Position numbers and translations under genes: made by a program | Origin: Holophagaceae bacterium | GTDB lineage: Bacteria > Acidobacteriota > Holophagae > Holophagales > Holophagaceae | DNA: 38,627 nt | Assembly (NCBI GenBank): GCA_017859955.1 | Contig: JAFNAB010000032.1 | Location: forward strand, 1-38,627 | Reading direction: 5' to 3' | Notes under the pieces: model-generated | What the model was told of the DNA's origin: nothing | The model's database searches: none | Seen by the model: only the letters and a program-made list of their open reading frames with translations | Part shown: positions 27,576 through 35,112 of the stretch, piece after piece | Position numbering within the stretch: position 1 is the first letter of the stretch | Layout of the letters: each line of letters opens with the position of its first letter

Positions 27576-27658
27576 TTACCTCCGCGCTCTCCGCGACTCC
27601 GCGTGAATCCAATCTTTAAAAGAAGGTCTCACGCGGAGCCGCGGAGGAGCGGAGAAAA
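27576..27658. repeat. Periodic palindrome in the nifK-nifE spacer (CTCCGCG type)
   Basis: The left arm (27576-27606) holds CTCCGCG three times at 9- and 8-nt spacing. The right arm (27629-27658) is its imperfect reverse complement, with a roughly 22-nt loop. A small CAGAG-AA-CTCTG dyad (27541-27552) lies just before it. The sequence differs from the other nif spacers but the plan is the same. Confidence 0.85.
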
Positions 27659-27724
27659 GACAAAGCGATAAGCCTTCTTTCCTCTTGTTCCTCTTTGCAG
27701 CTCCTTTGATTTTTAAGGATTTTT

Positions 27725-29188
27725 ATGGCTGGCCTCAAACTGCTCGACGAAAGACGCCGCCAGGTCTTCGAGAAGGGCTCGGAGCCAGCGGATTTTGAGA
27801 TCGCCTGCGGCAAACCCAGCCTTTCGGGCGCGGTGAGCCAGAGGGCATGTGTGTTCTGCGGTTCCCGGGTGGTGCTCTACCCCATCGCCGATGCCCTCCA
27901 CATCGTGCATGGCCCCGTGGGTTGCGCCGCCTACACCTGGGATATCCGGGGCTCCCGCTCCTCGGGCCCCGAACTCCACCGCATGAGTTTCACCACGGAT
28001 CTGCGGGAGACCGACGTGATCTACGGCGGGGAGAAGAAGCTGGAAGCCGCCCTGCGCCAGCTCATCGCCCGCCACAACCCCAAGGCCGCCTTCGTCTACG
28101 GCACCTGCGTCGTGGGTGTCATCGGTGATGATGTGGATGCCGTCTGCAACAAGATGAGCAAGGAAACCGGCATCCCCGTGATCGCCGTCCACTCCGAGGG
28201 CTTCAAGGGCACCAAGAAGGACGGCTACAAGGCCGCCTGCGACGCCCTGTGGCGCATCGTCGATTCCGGCGAGGTTACGGGCGAGGAAGACGGGCTTGGC
28301 CCGGATTCGTCGCGGGGAGTACGAGGGGGACGCAGAGCGAGCTCGGCGAGCGGGCGGTCCCCATCGTCTGAGTTGGGGAAGCGTCCCTATTCCATCAATA
28401 TCCTCGGGGAGTTCAACATCGCCGGGGAGGCCTGGATCCTGAAGGAATACTTCCGGAAGATGGGGGTCGAGGTGGTCTCGACCTTCACCGGGGATGGCCG
28501 GATCGACGAGATCCGCAATGCCCGCACTGCCTCCCTCAACCTGGTCCAGTGCTCCGGCTCCATCACGTCCCTCGCAAAGCGCATGGAGTCGGAGTACGGG
28601 ATTCCCTTCATCCGGGTCTCCTTCTTCGGCATCGAGGATGTCTCCAAGGCCCTCTACGCCGTGGCCGACGCCTTCAAGGACAACAAGGACATCATGGCCC
28701 GGACCCGCGCCCTGGTGTCAGAAGAGCTGGCCGCCCTGCTGCCCCAGCTCGAAAAATACCGGAAGGATCTGACGGGCAAGAAGGCCGCCATTTATGTGGG
28801 AGGCGCCTTCAAGGCCTTTTCCCTCATCGTGGCGCTGCGGCACATCGGGATGTCCGTGGTCCTGGCCGGTTCCCAGACCGGCAACAAAGACGATTACGAG
28901 ACCCTCAAGGAGATCTGTGACGATGGCGCGGTCATCGTGGACGACACCAATCCCGTCGAGCTCTGCAAATACATGCTCGAAAAGAAGGTCGACCTGCTGA
29001 TCGGCGGCGTGAAGGAACGCCCCCTGGCTTACAAGTTGGGCGTGGCCTTCTGCGACCACAACCACGAGCGGAAGATCCCCCTGGCGGGCTTCGAGGGCAT
29101 GGTGGCCTTCGCCAAGGAAGTCCATGCCTCGGTCATGAGCCCGATCTGGAAGTTCGCGCCCAGGATGGCGTCGGAGGTGAAGGCATGA
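27725..29188 (+). CDS. nifE: Nitrogenase FeMo-cofactor scaffold protein NifE, with in-frame insertion
   Basis: Forms the NifEN scaffold on which FeMo-co matures, 487 aa. NifD-like motifs: Cys42 and Cys45 (RACVFCGSR), Cys67 (PVGCAAYTW), Cys128 (YGTCVVGVIGDD), and then PYSINILGEFNIAGEAW. Between ALWRIVDSG (to residue 182) and PYSINIL (from 221) sit about 38 residues rich in Gly, Ser, Arg and Glu (EVTGEEDGLG, SSRGVRGGRRASSASGRSPSS), where other NifE proteins have a short loop. The DNA there is related to the GC-rich array after typA. Apart from this the protein is complete. AAGGA precedes the ATG, and the stop overlaps nifN. Confidence 0.95.
   Translation: MAGLKLLDERRRQVFEKGSEPADFEIACGKPSLSGAVSQRACVFCGSRVVLYPIADALHIVHGPVGCAAYTWDIRGSRSSGPELHRMSFTTDLRETDVIYGGEKKLEAALRQLIARHNPKAAFVYGTCVVGVIGDDVDAVCNKMSKETGIPVIAVHSEGFKGTKKDGYKAACDALWRIVDSGEVTGEEDGLGPDSSRGVRGGRRASSASGRSPSSELGKRPYSINILGEFNIAGEAWILKEYFRKMGVEVVSTFTGDGRIDEIRNARTASLNLVQCSGSITSLAKRMESEYGIPFIRVSFFGIEDVSKALYAVADAFKDNKDIMARTRALVSEELAALLPQLEKYRKDLTGKKAAIYVGGAFKAFSLIVALRHIGMSVVLAGSQTGNKDDYETLKEICDDGAVIVDDTNPVELCKYMLEKKVDLLIGGVKERPLAYKLGVAFCDHNHERKIPLAGFEGMVAFAKEVHASVMSPIWKFAPRMASEVKA
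28279..28362. repeat. Copy of the GC-rich array element inserted in frame in nifE
   Basis: Compared with the reverse complement of array unit 1 (18719-18807), this segment shares GGCGAGGA, then a small hairpin (CGGGC-TTG-GCCCG at 28291-28303), then GGGGGACGCAGAG (28325-28337) and GGGCGGTCCCC (28352-28362), in the same order. The last two blocks are separated by exactly 14 nt in both places. Edges are uncertain by about 10-15 nt. The reading frame is preserved. Confidence 0.75.
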
Positions 29189-30573
29189 ACCTCAAATCCA
29201 CCTCCAAGACCAAGTTCACCACCGAACCCGGCCGGGAAGTCACCCAGGATGCCTGCCGTCTCTGCTCCCCTCTGGGAGCCTGTCTGGCTTTCAAGGGCGT
29301 CGAAGGCGCCGTCACCATCCTCCACGGTTCCCAGGGCTGTGCCACTTACATCCGGCGCTACCTCATCAGCCACTTCCGGGAACCCATCGATGTGGCCTCC
29401 ACCAGCTTCACGGAGGAGACTGCTGTCTTTGGTGGGAAATCCAACCTGCTGGCCGGGCTGGACAACGTCTCCCGCCAGTACTCCCCCCAGCTGATCGGTG
29501 TGGCCACCACCTGCCTCTCTGAGACCATCGGGGACGATGTGGCCGCCGTGCTTCGGGATCGGGTGCCCGCCAATCCGGAAGAGACCTGCAAGGTCCTGAA
29601 CGTATCGACCCCCAGCTACTGCGGTTCCCACGCGGACGGCTTCTACCGCGCCGTGCGATCCCTGGTCACCAGCCTGACGGAACCGGCCCACGAGACCTTC
29701 AACCGTCGCCTGAACGTTTTCCCGGGTATGGCCTCCCCGGCGGATCTCCGCTGGCTGAAAAGAGTGCTCAAGGATTTCGGGCTGGAAGCCACAGTTCTGC
29801 CGGACTACTCCGACACCCTGGACGGTGGCCTCTGGTCCAGCTACGAAAGGATTCCCTCCGGTGGCACGACTCTGGAAGCCATCCGGGCCATGGGCTCCTC
29901 CGAGTGTTCCCTGGAGTTCGGCCACGCGCTGAACCCCCTCGACTCCGCTGCTGTCTGGCTGGAGGAGAACCGGGGCGTGAAGCGTCTGCTCACGGGCGCC
30001 CCCCTGGGCGTTGCAGCCTCGGACCTCTTCTTTCACCGGCTCCAGGCCCTTACCGGGTGTGATTTTCCCGCTGAACTCCAGGCCGAGCGTGGACGTCTCA
30101 TCGATGCCTACGCTGATGGGCACAAGTATGTCTCCGGGAAGCGGGCCGCCGTTTACGGTGAGGCCGATCTGGTGGCCACCCTGGCCCTCTTCCTTCTGGA
30201 GATTGGCGTGATCCCCGTGCTCTGTGCCGCGGGTGGTCCCGTCAACGCCTTCCGGGATGTGATGAAGGGACTGGTGCCTGATCTGGAGGAGCGCGGCATG
30301 GAAATCATGTCCGATGCCGACTTCGACCACATCGAGCAGGCTACTGCTCGGATCGGCGTCGACTTCATGATCGGCAACAGCAAGGGCTACAAGGCCGCCA
30401 AACGCCTTGGGGTCCCCCTGGTCCGGGTCGGCTTCCCGATCCACGACCGTTTCGGAGCCGCCCGCAACCGCCTGATGGGTTATGAGGGCACCCAGCGACT
30501 GTTCGACGACCTGGTCAACACGCTGCTGTCCCACAACCAAGAGGCCTCCGGCCTTGGCTATTCGTACATGTAG
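29185..30573 (+). CDS. nifN: Nitrogenase FeMo-cofactor scaffold protein NifN
   Basis: Beta-like partner of NifE, 462 aa. NifK-related motifs: DACRLCSPLGACLAFKG, HGSQGCATYIRR and TTCLSETIGDD; then STPSYCGSHADGF and GVPLVRVGFPIHDRFGA. ATGA overlap with nifE implies coupled synthesis of the alpha2beta2 scaffold, and nifB follows after 12 nt, so nifENB forms one cofactor-assembly module. Length and motifs are normal. The His/Cys pattern that binds FeMo-co in NifDK is not retained, as expected. Confidence 0.96.
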   Translation: MNLKSTSKTKFTTEPGREVTQDACRLCSPLGACLAFKGVEGAVTILHGSQGCATYIRRYLISHFREPIDVASTSFTEETAVFGGKSNLLAGLDNVSRQYSPQLIGVATTCLSETIGDDVAAVLRDRVPANPEETCKVLNVSTPSYCGSHADGFYRAVRSLVTSLTEPAHETFNRRLNVFPGMASPADLRWLKRVLKDFGLEATVLPDYSDTLDGGLWSSYERIPSGGTTLEAIRAMGSSECSLEFGHALNPLDSAAVWLEENRGVKRLLTGAPLGVAASDLFFHRLQALTGCDFPAELQAERGRLIDAYADGHKYVSGKRAAVYGEADLVATLALFLLEIGVIPVLCAAGGPVNAFRDVMKGLVPDLEERGMEIMSDADFDHIEQATARIGVDFMIGNSKGYKAAKRLGVPLVRVGFPIHDRFGAARNRLMGYEGTQRLFDDLVNTLLSHNQEASGLGYSYM

Positions 30574-30585
30574 AAGAGGTTTCCC

Positions 30586-31872
30586 ATGAACAAGAAGACC
30601 CACCCCTGTTTCGATGCCGACTGCGCGGGCACCCACTCCCGCCTGCACCTTCCCGTGGCCCCCAAGTGCAATCTCCAGTGCAAGTTCTGTGACCGCAAGT
30701 TCGACTGCCTGAACGAGAGCCGCCCTGGTGTCTCCAGCGCCCTGCTGACCCCCTGGGAGGCGGCGGACTATGTGGACCGCATGGCCACCAAGCTGCCCAA
30801 CCTGTCCGTGATCGGCATTGCGGGTCCCGGCGATCCCTTTGCCAACCCCGACGAGACCCTCAACACCTTCCGTCTGGTGGCAGCCCGTCACCCTGGGCTG
30901 AGCCTCTGCGTCGCCACCAACGGTCTTGAGCTGCTTCAGTACGTGCCCAACCTCAAGTCCATCGGCGTCAGCCACGTTACGGTCACCGTCAACGCCGTGG
31001 ATCCCGAGATCGGTCAGAACGTCTACAGCTGGTTCCGGGTCGGCCGTCGGGCCCTGACGGGCGTCGAGGGTGCCACGATCCTCCTGGAACGTCAGGAGGC
31101 CTCCATCAAGGCCCTGAAGGAGGCCGGGATCCTGGTGAAGATCAACTCCATCGTCATTCCCGGCGTGAACGAGCACCACATGGAAGCCATCGCTGCCCGT
31201 ATGCAGGAACTGGGCGCGGACCTCATGAACTGCATGCCCATGCACCCCAGCCCCAACTCCACCTTTGCTCCCCTCGGTGAGCCGAGCCCTGAGATCATGA
31301 CCCACATCAAGGAGATCTCGAAGCGCTACCTGGGCCAGATGGAACACTGCAACCGCTGCCGCGCCGACGCGGCCGGGATCATCGGCCAGGATGATACGGA
31401 ACTGGTGCACCAGGAGATGATGGCCGCCAAGGCCTCGGCCCGTGCCACGGAGGACGTGGAGGTGTTCGATAAGGCCGATGCCAAGCGACCCTGCATCGCC
31501 ATCGCCACCCGCGAGGGGCTCCTGGTCAATCAGCACCTGGGCGAAGCCGAGAGCATGCGCATCTACCGCATGGAAGGGGACCGCATCGTGCTGGTCGGTG
31601 AGCGCCCCACCCCCGAGCCCGGTGGCGGGCAGTCGCGGTGGCAGACGCTGGGCGCCAGCATTGCTGACTGCCAGCTGGTCCTCTGCAGCGGGGTGGGCGA
31701 AATGCCCAAGACCGCCCTGGAGGCCTGCGGACTCAAGGTCCTGGTCCTGGAAGGCCTGGTGGACGCCGCCCTCAAGTCCCTCTTTGCCAACGAACTCCCC
31801 ACCCACATGCTGGCCCGCTGCTCCACCCAATGCGGCGAGAAGTGCTCCGGCACCGGCGCTGGGTGCGGTTGA
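30586..31872 (+). CDS. nifB: NifB, FeMo-cofactor core synthase, with C-terminal NifX-like domain
   Basis: Radical SAM enzyme that fuses two [4Fe-4S] clusters and inserts carbide to make NifB-co, 428 aa. The SAM-cluster motif is CNLQCKFC (Cys28, Cys32, Cys35); neighbouring HPCFDADC and FDCLNESRPG supply auxiliary cluster Cys. After about residue 300 a NifX/NafY-like domain begins (IAIATREGLLVNQHLGEAES), thought to hold NifB-co and pass it to NifEN. The extreme C-terminus is Cys-rich (CSTQCGEKCSGTGAGCG). There is no separate nifX in the window, so this domain may serve that role. Confidence 0.97.
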   Translation: MNKKTHPCFDADCAGTHSRLHLPVAPKCNLQCKFCDRKFDCLNESRPGVSSALLTPWEAADYVDRMATKLPNLSVIGIAGPGDPFANPDETLNTFRLVAARHPGLSLCVATNGLELLQYVPNLKSIGVSHVTVTVNAVDPEIGQNVYSWFRVGRRALTGVEGATILLERQEASIKALKEAGILVKINSIVIPGVNEHHMEAIAARMQELGADLMNCMPMHPSPNSTFAPLGEPSPEIMTHIKEISKRYLGQMEHCNRCRADAAGIIGQDDTELVHQEMMAAKASARATEDVEVFDKADAKRPCIAIATREGLLVNQHLGEAESMRIYRMEGDRIVLVGERPTPEPGGGQSRWQTLGASIADCQLVLCSGVGEMPKTALEACGLKVLVLEGLVDAALKSLFANELPTHMLARCSTQCGEKCSGTGAGCG

Positions 31873-31894
31873 TCTGACAAAAGATCAAAAGAGT

Positions 31895-32040
31895 CAACAC
31901 AGAGGGCACAGAGGTTGAAAAGAGAGGGCACAGAGAAAAGCAAAGCAGTAGGAAATGCCTTCAGCCCTCTTCATCACTCAATTCATTTCTCTTTCCCTCT
32001 GTGCCCTCTCTTTTTTCTTTTTCTCTGTGCCTCTGTGTTG
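31895..32040. repeat. Periodic palindrome in the nifB-ferredoxin spacer (CACAGAG type)
   Basis: The left arm (31895-31940) and right arm (31991-32040) are imperfect reverse complements about a 50-nt loop. The left arm reads CAACACAGAGGGCACAGAGG at its start, the same as the nifI2-nifD element about 7.5 kb upstream. The right arm ends 29 nt before the ferredoxin ATG. Confidence 0.9.
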
Positions 32041-32069
32041 AATCTTTTTTCTTTTTCAAGGAGAGCGTT

Positions 32070-32378
32070 ATGGAAAAACCCCAACACCACATCATCGTCT
32101 GCTGCGGTTTCCGCACCACCGGCTCACCCCAGGGCTTCTGCCACAAGAAGGGCGCCATCAACCTCCTGGGCTACCTGGAGAACGAGATCAACGACCGCGG
32201 CCTGGAGGGCATCCAGGTGACCAGTTCGGGCTGTCTCAAGGCCTGCGACCGCGGGCCCGTGATGGTGATCCAGCCCGAAAACCTCTGGTACGGCAAGGTC
32301 GAGAGCGAGGATGCCATCGATCAGATCCTGGACGCCATGGAAAGTGGCTCCGTGGTTGAGGACTTGGTGCTGAGCTGA
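32070..32378 (+). CDS. Thioredoxin-like [2Fe-2S] ferredoxin
   Basis: A protein of 102 aa with the Cys pattern of thioredoxin-fold [2Fe-2S] ferredoxins: CCGFRTTGSPQGFC near residues 11-24 and SGCLKACDRGP near residues 53-63, followed by a VMVIQPENLWYGKV strand. This family commonly accompanies nif genes and may supply electrons for nitrogenase or for cofactor assembly; the exact role is unknown. The ATG has AAGGAGAG upstream. It stands alone between two palindrome-bearing spacers. Confidence 0.85.
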   Translation: MEKPQHHIIVCCGFRTTGSPQGFCHKKGAINLLGYLENEINDRGLEGIQVTSSGCLKACDRGPVMVIQPENLWYGKVESEDAIDQILDAMESGSVVEDLVLS

Positions 32379-32388
32379 AGCTGCTTCT

Positions 32389-32472
32389 ATCGCTGTCCAT
32401 CGCCGTACATCGCTGGCTGGTTTTGCCTTCAAAAGAGATTCAAGCCAGCGATGGACAGCGATAAACGGCGAT
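32389..32472. repeat. Periodic palindrome in the ferredoxin-nifV spacer (ATCGC type)
   Basis: The left arm (32389-32418) carries ATCGC every 10 nt (ATCGCTGTCC, ATCGCCGTAC, ATCGCTGGCT). The right arm (32443-32472) is its imperfect reverse complement, with a 24-nt loop. The arm words are shuffled in order between the two sides. Confidence 0.85.
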
Positions 32473-32488
32473 GAAAAACGACAATATC

Positions 32489-32525
32489 AAGGCAGCTTGT
32501 TCTGCCTTCTTGAACGCCCAGGCAG
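32489..32525 (+). promoter_or_regulatory. Possible attenuator of nifV translation
   Basis: AAGGCAG (32489-32495) can pair with CTGCCTT (32502-32508). The same CTGCCT (32502-32507) can instead pair with AGGCAG (32520-32525), which includes the purine-rich stretch 6 bases before the nifV ATG. The two hairpins exclude each other. No RNA data; stems are 6-7 bp. Confidence 0.35.
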
Positions 32526-32531
32526 GTCACC

Positions 32532-33794
32532 ATGCTTCCCGAGTTTCCCCGATTAGACTTCCAGGCTCCCGGCTTCGATCCCGCCCGGATCTGGATCACG
32601 GATTCGACCTTCCGGGAAGGGCTGCAGGCCATGGCGCCCATCTCTACCGAGCAGGCCACCACGATCTTCGGGTTGATCTCCCGCATTGGCGGCCCCGAGG
32701 GGCTCATCCGGGAGTCGGACTTCTTTGTCCACACCCCAGCCCAGCGGGAACGCATGGAGGCCTGTCTGGACCTGGGTCTGGAGTTCCCCAAGACCAGCCT
32801 GTGGATCCGTGCTTCCGCCGAGGATGTCCGTCTGGTCCGGCCCTACGGCGGTGGGCGGGTGAGCGTGGTCATGCCCTGCTCGGACCTTCAGATCCGCGAA
32901 AAGCTGGGATTCACCAGGGTCCAGGCCATTCAGCAGTACATGAGCCTGGTGGCCACCCTGCTTGGCCTGGGATTCGCGGTCCGGTGCTCCATGGAGGACA
33001 TCACCCGGGCCGATATCCGGGGTTTCGCCGGGCCGGTCATGGAGAGCCTTGCGGCCCTGGGTGGGAACCAGGTCTCCTTCCGGCTCTGTGACACGCTGGG
33101 GCTGGGCATGCCCATGGAGGGGGCCGGGCTGCAACGCAGCGTTCCCACCCTGATCCGCTGCCTGCGGGAGGATTACGGCATCTCGGGAGAAGCTCTGGAG
33201 TGGCACGGACACAACGACTTCCACATGGCGGTGGCCAACTCCGTGGCCTGCTGGGTTGCCGGAGCCTCAGGCGTCAACGGATCCTTCCTGGGCCTGGGCG
33301 AGCGAAGCGGCATCGCCCCTCTGGAGGCTCTGGTGTTGCAGGCCTACCAATTGAAGGGAGCTGTCGATCCCGAGGCCATGACCGCCATCGTGGCGTTGCG
33401 GGACTACATGAAAGCCGAACTCGGAGTGTCCCTGGAGCGTTGCTACCCCATCCTGGGCGAGGAATACCTCAACGTGCGTTCCGGCATCCACGCCGATGGC
33501 CTGGAGAAGAACCGGGAGGCCTATTACCCCTTTGATGCGGAAGGCCTGCTGGGGGCCCCGCTACGACCGGTCATCACGGACCTCTCTGGGCTGGCCGGTC
33601 TGGCGGCCTGGGTGCGGAACACCGGCCGCCAGGATCCCCGCTATCGGGGCAAGAAGGACGAGCGCCTGCTTGCCATGAAGCGGGAGATCGATCTCGCCTA
33701 CACCCAGGGCAGGACCCTCGAGTTCACGGCATCTGAACTGGAGGCCCTGTATGAGCGTCACTTTCGGAACATGTCCCTCCATGCAGCTTCCTGA
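32532..33794 (+). CDS. nifV: Homocitrate synthase-like protein (NifV type)
   Basis: HMG-CoA lyase-like TIM-barrel enzyme, 420 aa, expected to condense acetyl-CoA and 2-oxoglutarate to homocitrate, the organic ligand of FeMo-co. The N-terminal motif is DSTFREGLQ (usually DTTLRDGEQ); the metal-binding HGHND (about residue 224) and GERSGIAPLE are present. The LeuA-type regulatory domain is absent, as in NifV. The sequence is a divergent member, so isopropylmalate or citramalate synthase activity cannot be excluded; the nif context favours homocitrate. A weak AGG precedes the ATG. The GNAT gene starts one base after the stop. Confidence 0.82.
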   Translation: MLPEFPRLDFQAPGFDPARIWITDSTFREGLQAMAPISTEQATTIFGLISRIGGPEGLIRESDFFVHTPAQRERMEACLDLGLEFPKTSLWIRASAEDVRLVRPYGGGRVSVVMPCSDLQIREKLGFTRVQAIQQYMSLVATLLGLGFAVRCSMEDITRADIRGFAGPVMESLAALGGNQVSFRLCDTLGLGMPMEGAGLQRSVPTLIRCLREDYGISGEALEWHGHNDFHMAVANSVACWVAGASGVNGSFLGLGERSGIAPLEALVLQAYQLKGAVDPEAMTAIVALRDYMKAELGVSLERCYPILGEEYLNVRSGIHADGLEKNREAYYPFDAEGLLGAPLRPVITDLSGLAGLAAWVRNTGRQDPRYRGKKDERLLAMKREIDLAYTQGRTLEFTASELEALYERHFRNMSLHAAS

Positions 33795-33795
33795 C

Positions 33796-34266
33796 ATGAG
33801 GATTTCCCATGCCGAACCGAAAGATATCCCCGCCATGGTGGCCCTGCTGGGCGATCTGTTCTCGATCGAGCAGGACTTCGTCGTGGACCCGGCCCGTCAG
33901 CGCCAGGGGCTCTGGGCCATGCTGGAAGACCCCATCCGTTCGATGGTCCTGGTGGCCCATGCGCCCCGGACGGAACAGGCGGTGGGGATGGTCACCCTTC
34001 AGATCCTGGTTTCTACCGCCGAAGGTGGCCAGGTCGGACTGGTGGAAGATCTGGTGATACACCCGGAGTGGAGGGGGCAGGGCCTTGGTGCGGCGCTTCT
34101 GGCGGAGTTGCAGCATCAGGCCCGGCTCCGGGGACTCACCCGGTTGCAGCTCCTGGCGGACCAGGAGAATACCCTGGCCCTGGGGTTCTACGAACACCAG
34201 GGCTGGGCTCGCACCCGAATGATATGTTTGCGTTTGAAGGAGGACCGCAATGCAGCAGCTCTTTGA
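33796..34266 (+). CDS. GNAT-family N-acetyltransferase
   Basis: Acetyl-CoA-dependent acyltransferase, 156 aa. A beta-strand start MRISHAEPKDIPAMVALL, the acetyl-CoA loop EWRGQGLGAAL (R/Q-x-x-G-x-G/A motif A) and a C-terminal ALGFYEHQGWARTRM are typical. The ATG at 33796 directly follows the nifV stop. An ATG at 33751 with GGAGG in front would add 15 residues and overlap nifV, and ATG 33781 is a third choice; the domain itself begins at 33796. The substrate is unknown. Its place at the end of the nif operon suggests co-expression, but no nif role is established. Confidence 0.82.
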   Translation: MRISHAEPKDIPAMVALLGDLFSIEQDFVVDPARQRQGLWAMLEDPIRSMVLVAHAPRTEQAVGMVTLQILVSTAEGGQVGLVEDLVIHPEWRGQGLGAALLAELQHQARLRGLTRLQLLADQENTLALGFYEHQGWARTRMICLRLKEDRNAAAL

Positions 34267-34558
34267 TCTCGGACGAGTGCAGAACGCCGTCAAGGCCGCT
34301 ACTGGCCTGGAAGTCACCCATGCCTACCAGGATCTGGTCTTCGTGGAACACTCGGCTTTCATGATCCAGTTTGATGCGGATGATCTGAAGCGCTTCCTGT
34401 GTCATTTCAACGAGGAGTGCCCCCCTGCGGACCGCGCCAAGCTCCTGACCCATCTCCAGGCCGCCGCCGAAAAGGAAGGCCTGACCTGCGCTGAAGGGAA
34501 GGTATTCAGGCTGGAGCAGGTGCCGGACAAGGAAGAGATCCAGATCCTGTTCCAGTGA
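34250..34558 (+). CDS. Small conserved-looking protein of unknown function
   Basis: I do not recognise this 102-aa protein. It is soluble and acidic, with three Cys (FLCHFNEECPP and LTCAEG) and no signal peptide or membrane segment. It has AAGGAGG six bases before its ATG, overlaps the GNAT gene by 17 nt and continues the nif-operon direction, so it is likely translated. It ends 3 nt before the convergent lipoprotein stop. Cys spacing does not match a known cluster motif. Confidence 0.65.
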   Translation: MQQLFDLGRVQNAVKAATGLEVTHAYQDLVFVEHSAFMIQFDADDLKRFLCHFNEECPPADRAKLLTHLQAAAEKEGLTCAEGKVFRLEQVPDKEEIQILFQ

Positions 34559-34561
34559 GTT

Positions 34562-35110
34562 TCAGTCCTTCTTCTTATACACCTCGTCCGTCTCCTGGAG
34601 GATCCACTTGCGGCCTTCCTTCTTGTAGGTGGCATGGCGTTCGGTGGTGCCGCCGATGCGGGCCTTGTGGAGTTGGGCGTAGAGTTCGAAGTGCTCGGTG
34701 GGCTTGGCCAGGCGGATCTGGTAGGTGACCTTGGCGCCTTCCCGGGTGGGCTCGAACTTGACGGCCTTCACGAACTCCGCCTGGGCTGCCGGAACTTCGA
34801 AGCCCTTGGGGGTGGTCAGAACCGATTTGGGCGCCCCCGGCAGCAACTTGAATTCAAAGCGCTCCCGGTCGCCCTGGGGCGTACGGAAGACCATGAACCA
34901 GCCGCTTTTGGTGGTGGATTCGGCCATGGCCACCAGCTTGGCGAACTCGGGGGAGCCTTTGACGGCACTGGCGGAATTGGGCACCCGCAGGGAGACCGTC
35001 ACAGGGTAGTCCTGTTTGATGTCTCTCTCAGCCTCCCGTTTGGAAAGCTGGCCGTTGGAACCGCAGGCGAGGGTGGCGATCAGGGCCGGTACGAGTATCA
35101 ATCTGTGCAT
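34562..35110 (-). CDS. Putative lipoprotein of unknown function
   Basis: A protein of 182 aa. The N-terminus HRLILVPALIATLACGSNGQ is a signal peptide ending at a Cys; TLAC is an imperfect lipobox. The mature part is basic and Lys-rich, with beta-strand-like segments (KVTYQIRLAKPTEHFELYA, RKWILQETDEVYKKKD). No known enzyme motif is visible. It lies directly after ndk; a GTG at 35116 overlapping the ndk stop (GTGA) is an alternative start. Confidence 0.7.
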   Translation of the reverse strand: MHRLILVPALIATLACGSNGQLSKREAERDIKQDYPVTVSLRVPNSASAVKGSPEFAKLVAMAESTTKSGWFMVFRTPQGDRERFEFKLLPGAPKSVLTTPKGFEVPAAQAEFVKAVKFEPTREGAKVTYQIRLAKPTEHFELYAQLHKARIGGTTERHATYKKEGRKWILQETDEVYKKKD

Positions 35111-35112
35111 GA

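Noticed and set aside
29029..31830. 933-codon open frame on the minus strand across nifN and nifB
   Set aside because: Antisense shadow of two certain nif genes; its Gly/His-rich sequence reflects codon bias of the coding strand.
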